From Candidatus Methanoprimaticola hominis (GTDB taxonomy: Archaea > Thermoplasmatota > Thermoplasmata > Methanomassiliicoccales > Methanomethylophilaceae): a DNA stretch of 7,698 nucleotides. Position 1 is the first letter of the stretch; each line of letters starts with the position of its first letter. The position numbers were made by a program, and so were the translations under genes. This document shows, piece after piece, positions 1 through 6,245 of this stretch. The notes beneath the pieces are model-generated. The model was not told the origin of the DNA and made no database searches. It worked only from the letters and a program-made list of their open reading frames with translations. The DNA is taken from positions 6,576-14,273 of the forward strand of contig LVVU01000154.1 in assembly GCA_006954465.1 (NCBI GenBank), read 5' to 3'.

Positions 1-274
1 CGTCTGCGCCAAATCCAGGGACAACCTGGGCATCAGGATCGAGAACGGAGCCGTCATCGACAACGCCTACGACGGTCCCGTCCTCGAGGAGGTCATGAAC
101 GCAGGGACCACGATCCGCAAGATCACCACCTCCGGTCCCTACAAGGGGATACGCGTCATCGTGACCCCCATCGAATTGGACAATCGTATTATAGCGGTCA
201 TCGGTGTTGTGGATATACGCTCGATGGCGGGAATAAACAATCTTATCAGGTTAAGGAGTGACGACAATGAGTGA
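1..274 (+). CDS. DUF2111-like methanogen protein, C-terminal part (5' end outside window)
   Basis: An open frame enters the window (first complete codon at position 2) and stops at TGA 272-274, giving about 90 residues. Visible motifs are YDGPVLEEVMNAG, then GPYKGIRVIVTPIEL, then a hydrophobic IIAVIGVVDIRS strand. This pattern (a GPVLEEV segment, a G-P-Y-x-G turn, a P-I strand and an A-x-I-G-V-V-D strand) matches my memory of the archaeal DUF2111 family, found mainly in methanogens and of unknown function. There is no membrane segment or signal peptide in the visible part, so it is probably cytoplasmic. It overlaps the next gene by 8 nt, so the two are likely cotranscribed and translationally coupled. 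The family call is from recalled motifs only; the reading frame itself is well supported by the overlap and by codon use. Confidence 0.6.
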   Translation, partial: VCAKSRDNLGIRIENGAVIDNAYDGPVLEEVMNAGTTIRKITTSGPYKGIRVIVTPIELDNRIIAVIGVVDIRSMAGINNLIRLRSDDNE

Positions 275-614
275 AGACTGCAGGGTATGCGTCGACGCAG
301 GCGTATGCAAGATGAAGACGCTCATCACCGCCAAGGACAACGGCATGGGGCTCATCGAGATCGAGATCAAGAGCGACTGCCCGAACATCCTCAAGATGTC
401 CTGGAAGCTGGAGCCCATGAGCCCCTATGCGGAGGTGGAGGCGCCTTTCGACAAATCCTTCGTATACAAGCTGGCCGCGGAGGCCATCCCCCATACGGCA
501 TGTCCCGTCCCTGCGGGTATCATCAAGGCCCTGGAGGTCGCAGGGGACCTCGGTCTCAAGCGCGACTCGTCCATCCGCTTCCTCGAGGACGGGGAAGAGG
601 TCGACATCAGCTGA
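267..614 (+). CDS. Small cysteine-containing archaeal protein, DUF6951-like (115 aa)
   Basis: ATG 267 is chosen because a strong Shine-Dalgarno, AAGGAGTG (253-260), sits just upstream; the in-frame GTG at 258 would overlap it. The protein is soluble. Cysteines lie at residues 5, 8, 14, 38 and 79. The body reads AGVCKMKTLITAK, then an alternating hydrophobic strand, SDCPNIL (residues 36-42), and HTACPVPAGIIKALEVAG (76-93). The CPN and HxACPVP motifs resemble short archaeal proteins of the DUF6951 family, whose role is unknown. The extra C5-X2-C8 pair at the N-terminus, with C14, could bind metal or an iron-sulfur cluster; that is inference. The start overlaps the end of the DUF2111-like gene. 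Gene prediction is secure; the family name is tentative. Confidence 0.75.
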   Translation: MSEDCRVCVDAGVCKMKTLITAKDNGMGLIEIEIKSDCPNILKMSWKLEPMSPYAEVEAPFDKSFVYKLAAEAIPHTACPVPAGIIKALEVAGDLGLKRDSSIRFLEDGEEVDIS

Positions 615-658
615 ACGATGGATGACACGTCCGAGGGAGCCAGATACGGCCCCTTGGA

Positions 659-675
659 CGAAAACTCTTTTTATT
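659..675 (+). promoter_or_regulatory. Possible archaeal BRE/TATA promoter for the 698-1339 gene
   Basis: A CGAAAA element (659-664) is followed by a T-rich TATA-like box TTTTTATT (668-675). The box is centred about 26-27 nt before ATG 698, so transcription would begin at or next to the start codon and give a leaderless or nearly leaderless mRNA. A GGAG (691-694) lies only 3 nt from the ATG. The T-run could instead end the upstream transcript. Position and composition are the only support. Confidence 0.33.
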
Positions 676-697
676 GTCTCGACACTAATCGGAGCAT

Positions 698-1339
698 ATG
701 ACCACCGATATCGATGCTCCGGGCGATGTTCCGCTCGAGATTGTCCGCGCTCTGAGAGGGGTCGTTCACGCATTTTATCTCGATTCCGAGATCTTGGAGC
801 AGGTAAGGGAGGAGGAGGCCAAGGTCCGCGCGATGGGCAACATCGCAGTGAACAACGTCGGCTTCTCCGAGGCTCTTCTGAGGGAGTCCGTCATCTGCAT
901 AGTCAAGGACCCCAGGTTCAGGCCTCCGCCGGAGCCCACCGTCATCCTCGAATCCGGAAACGGGGAGATCATCGGAGAGGAGGTGTTCCCGTTCACCGCC
1001 CACAAGTACGCCAACAAGCAGGATGTCGTGTGGCTGTCGGACGGATTCGTCATGTTCCCCACCGTCAAAGCCGACGGAGGGGAGACGTTCACCATGCCTC
1101 CCGTCTCGTTCCCCGAGCTGAATCCGTCCAACGGATGCAAGGATGTCATCTCCTGCAGCCCCGCGCCCACATGCGACCTGATGATCAGGAAGCATTACGG
1201 CATGGAGGACAACCCGAAGCTCGCTTCCGTCCTCGTAGCATTCAACAGGCTCAAGCCCGGAGAGGAGGCGCCCGATCTCGATCCAGCGATCGCCAGGATC
1301 AAGGAGAAGGAGAAGCGCACCGAGGACTTCATCCAGTGA
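698..1339 (+). CDS. Unrecognised 213-aa soluble protein with C-X5-C-X5-C motif
   Basis: I do not recognise this family. The frame opens at ATG 698 and stops at TGA 1337-1339, with codon use like the neighbouring genes. There is no signal peptide or membrane segment, so it is probably cytoplasmic. The N-terminal third (about residues 10-65) looks helical. A proline-rich stretch PRFRPPPEPT (72-81) follows, then a beta-rich middle (about 81-135). Cysteines 147, 153 and 159 form an evenly spaced C-X5-C-X5-C motif within residues 145-160, and a fourth cysteine is at 67. The C-terminus (about 185-213) is highly charged and likely helical. It lies 83 nt after the DUF6951-like gene, with its own possible promoter. 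The even cysteine spacing could mean metal or cluster binding, but I see no family motif to prove it. Confidence 0.8.
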   Translation: MTTDIDAPGDVPLEIVRALRGVVHAFYLDSEILEQVREEEAKVRAMGNIAVNNVGFSEALLRESVICIVKDPRFRPPPEPTVILESGNGEIIGEEVFPFTAHKYANKQDVVWLSDGFVMFPTVKADGGETFTMPPVSFPELNPSNGCKDVISCSPAPTCDLMIRKHYGMEDNPKLASVLVAFNRLKPGEEAPDLDPAIARIKEKEKRTEDFIQ

Positions 1340-1428
1340 TCGTCCGTTCCGGGCGGTCACATACAAACCTTTCCAGCTGGGTGACATCCGAGTCGGAGGA
1401 ATCGGGTATACGAAACCGACGGTTACAG

Positions 1429-1444
1429 CGAGGCTCCGGCCTCG
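1429..1444 (+). terminator. Perfect 6-bp hairpin, possible 3' element of the 698-1339 transcript
   Basis: CGAGGC (1429-1434) pairs perfectly with GCCTCG (1439-1444) around a TCCG loop, about 90 nt after the stop of the plus-strand gene. A smaller inverted repeat, AACCG-A-CGGTT (1414-1424), lies directly upstream. There is no T-run after it, which archaeal termination normally uses, so it could equally be an RNA-stability element or chance. Confidence 0.25.
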
Positions 1445-1554
1445 AGTCGCTCTGATGGTCGAATCGCCCCGCATTCGGGCACGATGAACGATATAGTGCT
1501 AGTTCTCCGTCCATCTCAGGTTCAGAATGTCGGGTTCTTGAGAATCGGGACGAA

Positions 1555-1573
1555 GTGGGTCCGGCAGGCCCAC
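1555..1573 (-). terminator. Hairpin just after the stop of the minus-strand 319-aa gene
   Basis: GTGGGTC (1555-1561) pairs with GGCCCAC (1567-1573), seven pairs with one G-U, around a five-base loop. It lies about 20 nt downstream of the stop at 1594-1596 in the minus-strand reading direction, a reasonable place for a 3'-end structure. No strong T-run follows on the minus strand. Confidence 0.35.
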
Positions 1574-1593
1574 TCTTTCAGTCCCTGTGTGTT

Positions 1594-2553
1594 TCAGACC
1601 TTCACGGTCATCAGGTTCGTGTCGGTTATGGTGTCGATGCTTCTCAAGCCTCCATTGAACCTGGGTTCGGCTTCGAAGATGTAGATTGCACCTGCGAGTC
1701 CGTAGTGCAGTACGTATTTCCATTCGGTTCCATCCTTGTCGATGACGGAGATCTTCTCGGAGATCATAACACGCTTCCCGCGGAAAGTGTCTGCGATCGT
1801 TTGCGTCTTCTCTCCATGGGCGATCTTGTTCCCATCTCCTCCCTGATAGGATATGAACGAGTCGTAGTCGATGATGCTCAGATATCCGTTCTTCGTTCTT
1901 ATGTCCAGATCGCCGCAATCGACCTCTCCGTCTTCGGTGAATCCTTCTATCGCCCTGACGGATTCCCTGTTGCTTCTCAGGATCGACCGATCCTCCACCT
2001 TCAGCGAATCCCCGTCGATGGAAACAACGGTGCGGGTTGTGCGGGCGTCCGCGGACACATCCTCGTATTCCCTGCCGGTGGTGTATCCGTAATATGTTCC
2101 CGCGGTCAGAGTCTGTTCGGACATCTTCTTTCCGATATCCATATTCGTGTCGAGATAGACCCCCGATCCCCCGTCGGTGGCGTATTTGTGGATTATCATC
2201 CCGGAATCAACGGCGACATAGATGTCGAATTTCGTGTCGCTGATCTCCTTCGTGATGATGTGGCAGTTCTTTTCGAATCCGTCGTATTTGCATGTCCCGG
2301 CGCGGGCATCGGACGGGATCTCCTCGGTCCAATAGACACCGCCGAGGTAATCGTTGCGTGTGGAATCGACGGTTTTGGTCAGGTCGCTTGTCCAGTCGCT
2401 GTCGAATTTGATGTAGTCTCCGACCGCGAGGTCGGTTCTGACGACATCGATGTCCAGTTCGTCATCATCATCAAAGACGATCATGGTGAAGGCTACAGCG
2501 GCAATCACGGCAAGGATCGTCACCGTTGCGATTGCCATTTTGATGTTCATCAT
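1594..2553 (-). CDS. Unrecognised membrane-anchored or secreted protein (319 aa)
   Basis: The first 27 residues contain an uninterrupted hydrophobic segment (about 5-27, rich in A, I, V and T). A run of acidic residues (DDDDELDID, 28-36) follows. This fits an N-terminal membrane anchor or uncleaved signal with the rest outside the cell. There is no lipobox cysteine. The body is beta-rich, with many aspartates, tyrosines and glycines; cysteines are at 88, 97 and 213. Two regions may repeat each other, about 87-138 and 253-309, each with a hydrophobic strand and a G-(M/A)-I-(I/Y) core before a D/E-rich GG turn. AGGAGG (2558-2563 on the complement) precedes two adjacent ATG codons at 2553 and 2550; the second has the more usual 7-nt spacing, so the true start may be 2550. 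It is transcribed alone. Function unknown; a cell-surface role is inferred. Confidence 0.8.
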   Translation of the reverse strand: MMNIKMAIATVTILAVIAAVAFTMIVFDDDDELDIDVVRTDLAVGDYIKFDSDWTSDLTKTVDSTRNDYLGGVYWTEEIPSDARAGTCKYDGFEKNCHIITKEISDTKFDIYVAVDSGMIIHKYATDGGSGVYLDTNMDIGKKMSEQTLTAGTYYGYTTGREYEDVSADARTTRTVVSIDGDSLKVEDRSILRSNRESVRAIEGFTEDGEVDCGDLDIRTKNGYLSIIDYDSFISYQGGDGNKIAHGEKTQTIADTFRGKRVMISEKISVIDKDGTEWKYVLHYGLAGAIYIFEAEPRFNGGLRSIDTITDTNLMTVKV

Positions 2554-3080
2554 ATTTCCTCCTGTGAAGAGTATCTGAATATGCCTATAACAGTGATGCA
2601 GTCAGACATACGTCAGAGAACGGGCGCGATACCAGGATAGTGGTACAAGGGGCCGTTTCGGGTTACGGGTGGCCGGAGATCAGCACCGGGTCTCCTGCAC
2701 ATCGGAAGTACGGAACGGGTACCAAGGTCTTGATTCCGTCCCATCTGTGGATATGATCGCCGAGACGATGTTTTCGACGGCAACACTCGCGTTTCAGGCC
2801 ATTTCAGCCACTTGTACAAAGCGACCTATGCGTCGGAGTTGTCTATCGGGTGTGGCGTCACATTGCGATCTCGCGGTTCTGATCTCCAGTCTCATTTCAG
2901 ACAACATAGATTCCAATACGAGCGAGATAGTCGTCAAATCGGATTTTTTTGTTTGGCAGTCCATATATATCGGAGTCCGATGGGACAGTTTCGACCTTCG
3001 TGTCAAATCCGGAGACGTGTGAACCACAGCAAGCCATGCCAATGGTCGGAAACGGGCGGAGCCGGTTCGGAGCTGAACAA
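2554..3080. other. 527-bp intergenic region between divergent genes
   Basis: This region separates the start of the minus-strand surface protein from the start of the DUF2798-like gene. Several open frames of 68-117 codons cross it on both strands, but none has a Shine-Dalgarno, a recognisable motif or convincing codon use. The part from about 2800 to 2960 is visibly more AT-rich than the coding sequence. It should hold the promoters of both divergent genes. A seven-T run (2944-2950) and a TATA-like box (2963-2970) lie near its right end. A weak TATA-like sequence for the leftward gene lies near 2585-2591 on the minus strand, too close to its start to be convincing. A small RNA gene is possible but I see no specific evidence for one. 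Confidence 0.6.
2963..2980 (+). promoter_or_regulatory. TATA-like promoter and adjoining palindrome upstream of the DUF2798-like gene
   Basis: ATATATAT (2963-2970) is the best TATA-box match in the window. It would place transcription start near 2990-2996 and leave a leader of about 85-90 nt. Immediately beside it, TCGGAGTCCGA (2970-2980) is a perfect inverted repeat with 5-base arms. A palindrome between the TATA box and the start site is a typical place for an archaeal repressor to bind; operator function is inference. Confidence 0.45.
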
Positions 3081-3596
3081 ATGGAAGAACTGAGACTGCC
3101 GTGGAACGGCAAGGAGGGTTTCATCTACGGAACCATCATCGCCGCCATCACATGCTTCATAATGTGCGAGTTCAACATCTTTAAAGGAGCAGGAGAGGTG
3201 ACTATGGAGCTCTTCGTCAACGGGTTGATCTCGCTGCCGTTCGTATGGATCGCGGTGATGCTCCTGATAACGTTCATCGTCGGACCCGTTGCGAACAGGT
3301 TCGTCAGGACGTTCACTGTGCCTTCTGATAGCTTCTATCCCAAGATCGTGTTCAACATCATCGCCTGCGTGCTCATGATGTCCATGACCATGACCATCGT
3401 TGGGCCGTCCATCGGACACATCATAGAGGGCAATCTGACGATCGATGTGATCACGAACTGGCCGGTCAACTGGCCGGTCAACTTCTGTGTAGCGTTCTGG
3501 GTCGAGATGCTGATCGCACAGCCTACTGCAAGGGCCGTTATGAAGCGCAAGCACATCCGCATGATGAAGGCGCAGAAGCAGACGGAGGGAGCCTGA
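3081..3596 (+). CDS. DUF2798-like four-helix integral membrane protein (171 aa)
   Basis: ATG 3081 is chosen because GGAG (3069-3072) lies 8 nt upstream and the protein then begins with PWNGKEGFIYG, the typical start of DUF2798 proteins. The frame is open further upstream, but that part has non-coding character. Four hydrophobic helices are predicted at about 13-34, 44-68, 87-110 and 132-150. The two halves are related: the first ends LLITFIVGPVANRFV, the second EMLIAQPTARAVM, each matching the DUF2798 pattern of a helix ending in G/Q-P before a basic segment. The family is small membrane proteins of unknown function. The C-terminus is basic and probably cytoplasmic. A perfect 12-bp tandem repeat doubles NWPV before helix 4. 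It ends 1 nt before the kinase-like gene, so the two form an operon. Confidence 0.8.
   Translation: MEELRLPWNGKEGFIYGTIIAAITCFIMCEFNIFKGAGEVTMELFVNGLISLPFVWIAVMLLITFIVGPVANRFVRTFTVPSDSFYPKIVFNIIACVLMMSMTMTIVGPSIGHIIEGNLTIDVITNWPVNWPVNFCVAFWVEMLIAQPTARAVMKRKHIRMMKAQKQTEGA
3456..3483. repeat. 12-bp tandem repeat, 2.3 copies, inside the DUF2798-like gene
   Basis: AACTGGCCGGTC occurs at 3456-3467 and again at 3468-3479, followed by AACT. Being a multiple of three, it keeps the frame and encodes NWPVNWPVN at the entry to the fourth membrane helix. Perfect identity suggests a recent slippage duplication. Confidence 0.85.
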
Positions 3597-3597
3597 G

Positions 3598-4169
3598 ATG
3601 ATAGTCACCATAGGAAGACAGAACGGCAGCGGAGGACGTGAGGTCGGAAGGATCCTCGCCGAGAAGATGGGCGTCCCCTGCTACGACAGGGAGATCGTCG
3701 AGGAGACCGCCCGCAGGAGCGGGAGATCCATCGACGAGGTGGAAAGGCAGGAGGAGGTCGCCCATTCCGAGAGCAGGCTCTACTTCGGAGGAGTGCCTCC
3801 TGCGAGCCACATGTTCGAGGAGCAGGCCGCCGTCATCAGGGATCTTGCTTCGAACGGACCCTGCGTATTCGTCGGAAGGAGCGCGCGGATTACATCCTCC
3901 GCGACAGGGACGACATCGTCAGCGTGTTCATCACCGCTCCTGTCCCCGATAGGATAAAGAGGTCCGCGGCCCGCAACGGGATCTCCGAGAAGAACGCTTA
4001 CGAGCGCATAACGACGAAGGACAGGGCCAGGTCCGAGTATTGCAGGAGATACACTGGGAGAGTCTGGGGAGACGCCTCCAACTACAATCTGGCGGTCAAC
4101 ACGGGGCCTATTGGCGTCGACGCCGCGGCCGAGATGGTGCTGGAGTACATCCGCAGGATGAGCTCCTGA
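3598..4169 (+). pseudogene. Cytidylate-kinase-like P-loop protein, interrupted by a two-base frameshift
   Basis: The start ATG 3598 follows GGAGGG (3584-3589) and lies 1 nt after the stop of the DUF2798-like gene. The first frame reads MIVTIGRQNGSGGREVGRIL, the glycine-rich P-loop typical of the cytidylate kinase-like family (Pfam Cytidylate_kin2), then PCYDREIVEE and, at residues 88-96, PCVFVGRSA. There the frame is lost. The family pattern continues in another frame from 3888 as DYILRDRDDIVSVFITAP, then the basic RIKRSAARNGIS helix, the YYxxYTG-like YCRRYTG segment and NLAVNTG near the end, stopping at 4169. Removing two bases from the GCGCGCG run at 3881-3887 restores one 189-residue protein ending at residue S, about the family's usual length. 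In full form it would bind ATP; its substrate is uncertain. The break is either a real mutation or a sequencing or assembly error. As written, the first frame would give a 119-residue truncated product. Confidence 0.8.
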
Positions 4170-4198
4170 TCCCCCGTATAAGAGGGTTCTCAAACACA

Positions 4199-4212
4199 GG
4201 GCCGCAAGGCCC
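4199..4212. terminator. GNRA-loop hairpin between convergent operons
   Basis: GGGCC (4199-4203) pairs with GGCCC (4208-4212) around a GCAA tetraloop. It lies 30 nt after the kinase-like gene's stop and about 90 nt past the end of the mcr operon on the other strand, so it could serve the rightward transcript or both. Only a weak T-rich stretch (GTTCATTTC) follows on the plus strand. Confidence 0.4.
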
Positions 4213-4300
4213 GTTCATTTCATCAGACCCCGGATGTCGGGTTCCTGGAAGATATCGGAGAAGTAAGGGGGTTTGGTAAATGGTTTGTGGAGGCGAGCGC

Positions 4301-4576
4301 TCATCCACCTCCGGAAGGCATGAACTCGGAGACATCGACGTCTTCGGCCTCCTTCCGGATGTCCTCAATGGCCTGACGGCCACCATCGTAGGACCTGCGC
4401 TCTTTGAAGGAGACCTCGATGTATTCCGAAGGATCGGCCGGGATCAGCAGCGAGGCATCGTAGTACAGGTCCGTGAAGTCCAGCCTTACCCAGGCCTTTC
4501 CGTCCCTCTCCCTGATGTCCGTCACCTTTCCGACGGTCGACGTCGGGGTGTATTTGAGCAGGTCTCCTACCTCCAT
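4301..4576 (-). CDS. DUF2098-like small protein, last gene of the mcr operon (91 aa)
   Basis: ATG lies at 4574-4576, only 5 nt after the mcrA stop, so it is almost certainly on the mcr transcript. The protein begins MEVGDLLKYTPTSTVGKVTDI, followed by KAWVRLDFTDLYYDASLL (about residues 27-44). A G-x-x-V/L-x-Y start, a T-x-G-K-V-x-D-I turn and a W-x-x-L-D-x-T-x-L-Y-Y strand are what I recall of archaeal DUF2098, a small beta-barrel-like family largely found in methanogens, of unknown function. The C-terminal 35 residues are charged and likely helical, ending in a flexible GGG tail. There are no cysteines and no membrane segment, so it should be cytoplasmic. Its position suggests a role linked to methyl-coenzyme M reductase, but that is inference from location. 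I see only a weak Shine-Dalgarno, so it may depend on coupling with mcrA. Confidence 0.8.
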   Translation of the reverse strand: MEVGDLLKYTPTSTVGKVTDIRERDGKAWVRLDFTDLYYDASLLIPADPSEYIEVSFKERRSYDGGRQAIEDIRKEAEDVDVSEFMPSGGG

Positions 4577-4581
4577 CTTGA

Positions 4582-6240
4582 TCAGCCCTTGATGACTGCG
4601 CTGCGCTCGCCGGCAGGCTGGAACTCCCTGAGAGCTCCGCGTCCGATCTCCTTCGTCACGTTGGCGAAGTCGAAGACAAGCGAGGGGTCTGCGAAGGCGA
4701 CCCTGACGAACGGGTTGCAGGTGAAGGCGTCTCCGCGAGCGACGTGGGCGGCCTTGGGGATACCGGTGTATCCGGAAAGGTGTCCGACGTTCATGGCGTA
4801 GTTCGGGTAGTTGGGTCCACGGACCTCCATGGGGAGACCCTCATCGGACCTGTACGCGAACGAGTTGGCGGAACCGCACTGGTCCTGCAGGTCGAATCCG
4901 TAGAATCCGAGCCTTCCGGTCCTCTCCTTGTGCTGGAGCATGGACAGGTACCAGCAGTTGAGACCGACGTCAGCGACACCGGTCGCCATGGCACCGGCGA
5001 TACCGGTGGAGGCGGCTGCGACAGTGGCCCTCTGGGATCCACCGAAGTGGGTCTCCATGACGGCGGGGTACCTCTCGTACATCTCGAGAGCGTAGGAGTT
5101 GACGTCGTCGGCCAGCTTCATGACCTCATCCATGTTGGCGGGGTCCAGCTTGCAGAAGCCTCCGTACCTGGATTTGATCTGGTCGATGGCGTAGTAGACG
5201 TAGTCCTCGAGGATGTTGTCGGTGTAGGCCGCAGTGGCGTACTGGGTGAATCCGACTCCACCGGACATGTATCCTCCCAGGTAGACCTGGTCGAAGACGG
5301 CGGCTCCGAGCGCGACGGCCTCGAGGGCTCCGCGTCCGGGATCGTCGGGGTAGACACGGTCGGACTGAGCGATATCTGCCATGTATCCGAAGGGTATTCC
5401 TCCGGGCTCGTTGGGTCCCCTTGCGCGCCTTGCGGGCATCATGGTACCCATGTTGAGGGACTGGTGCTTCGCGGAGTATGCGAAGTCGGCGATGGCTGCC
5501 TCTCCTGCTGCGAGCTTGTAGGAGGAGATGAAAGCCATGGAGATCTGCATGGCGGCGTGCCTGGAGACGGTAGCTCCGTCCATGAGCCTTCCGACGATGG
5601 TCGGGACACGGACAGCCTGCATCAGGGTCTTGCCGATGGCCTTCTTCAGCTGCTTGGCCTGGTCCTTGGGGAACAGCTTGTTGATGTCGATGACGAACCT
5701 GGGGTCGATCTCGTCGATCAGTTCGTCGTCGCCGGAGAAGACCTTGACGTAGGAATCCCAGACGAGGGCGGGGTTGATCTCAGCCATGTGCTCCTGAACG
5801 ACTGCTCCTCCAGGCATGGTGTGGTTGACGGTCTCGAGGTACGCGTTGATGGTCTCGGGAGTGACCTCCTTTCCGAGCCTCCTCTCGATGGTCTGGTGGG
5901 GGCTGTCGAGACCGACGAGGATGGTCCTCCTGATGTCGTCCCAGGCCTGCTGGATAGCACAGTTGTTGACGCAGTGCAGATCGTCGGCCTCGGCGAAGAT
6001 GTCGGTGTGGCTCAGCTGGTAGGGCATCCAGCTCCTCTGTCCGAGGGGAACTCCGATGTCCTCATTGAGCATAGGGATGCCACGCTTCTTGGCAATCTCG
6101 TCCGCGGACTTCTGGAACTCGACCTTGGATTTGGACTGCTTCCAACCACCGTAGCAGTAGTACTTGGTGGTCATGTCGGTGGGCTCTTCCTTGAACTTCT
6201 TCTTGCATGCTTCCATGAACAGCTTCTCTTTGCCTGCCAT
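4582..6240 (-). CDS. mcrA: Methyl-coenzyme M reductase, alpha subunit
   Basis: The product is the catalytic alpha subunit (552 aa, normal length) of the cytoplasmic alpha2-beta2-gamma2 enzyme. Using the nickel cofactor F430, it makes methane and the CoM-S-S-CoB heterodisulfide from methyl-coenzyme M and coenzyme B. ATG 6238-6240 gives the family start [11 protein letters not shown]. Key residues by comparison with the Methanothermobacter enzyme as I recall it: Q149 (nickel ligand, Gln147), H259 (methyl-His257), R272 (methyl-Arg271), Y334 and Y447 (Tyr333, Tyr444), Q403 (methyl-Gln400), G448 (thioglycine 445), D453 (Asp450) and C455 (Cys452). Signatures [28 protein letters not shown] and [13 protein letters not shown] are intact. 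Residues 259-272 are one shorter than in that reference. C90 and C94 stand where I recall Phe and Ala. The Shine-Dalgarno GGGAGAG overlaps the mcrG stop, implying coupling. Confidence 0.98.
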   Translation of the reverse strand: MAGKEKLFMEACKKKFKEEPTDMTTKYYCYGGWKQSKSKVEFQKSADEIAKKRGIPMLNEDIGVPLGQRSWMPYQLSHTDIFAEADDLHCVNNCAIQQAWDDIRRTILVGLDSPHQTIERRLGKEVTPETINAYLETVNHTMPGGAVVQEHMAEINPALVWDSYVKVFSGDDELIDEIDPRFVIDINKLFPKDQAKQLKKAIGKTLMQAVRVPTIVGRLMDGATVSRHAAMQISMAFISSYKLAAGEAAIADFAYSAKHQSLNMGTMMPARRARGPNEPGGIPFGYMADIAQSDRVYPDDPGRGALEAVALGAAVFDQVYLGGYMSGGVGFTQYATAAYTDNILEDYVYYAIDQIKSRYGGFCKLDPANMDEVMKLADDVNSYALEMYERYPAVMETHFGGSQRATVAAASTGIAGAMATGVADVGLNCWYLSMLQHKERTGRLGFYGFDLQDQCGSANSFAYRSDEGLPMEVRGPNYPNYAMNVGHLSGYTGIPKAAHVARGDAFTCNPFVRVAFADPSLVFDFANVTKEIGRGALREFQPAGERSAVIKG

Positions 6241-6245
6241 GGTAA

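Larger units (their letters stand above)
1340..1593. other. Non-coding gap between convergent genes
   Basis: The 254 bp lie between the stop codons of the plus-strand 698-1339 gene and the minus-strand 1594-2553 gene. Short open frames here lack a Shine-Dalgarno and plausible composition. The region contains three inverted repeats, at 1414-1424, 1429-1444 and 1555-1573; the last two are listed separately. No tRNA-like cloverleaf was seen. Confidence 0.7.

Noticed and set aside
427..1455. Plus-strand open frame of 342 codons crossing two genes and the gap between them
   Set aside because: The translation is arginine- and serine-rich low-complexity sequence, and it overlaps two better-supported genes in another frame.
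671..1474. Minus-strand open frame of 267 codons opposite the 213-aa gene
   Set aside because: Antisense to a frame with better codon use; it has no Shine-Dalgarno or recognisable motif.
1555..2640. Plus-strand open frame of 361 codons opposite the surface protein
   Set aside because: The minus-strand frame has a strong AGGAGG signal and an N-terminal membrane segment; the plus-strand frame has neither.
2669..3022. Plus-strand open frame of 117 codons in the large intergenic region
   Set aside because: No Shine-Dalgarno; it runs through the T-run and the TATA box of the next gene, and no motif is visible.
2794..3042. Minus-strand open frame of 82 codons in the large intergenic region
   Set aside because: An internal start near 2964 gives a helical-looking peptide, but there is no ribosome binding site and the start falls on the TATA-like box.
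2949..3080. Upstream 44-codon extension of the DUF2798-like gene
   Set aside because: The extension lacks hydrophobic or family character, contains the promoter-like box, and the internal ATG at 3081 has a proper Shine-Dalgarno.
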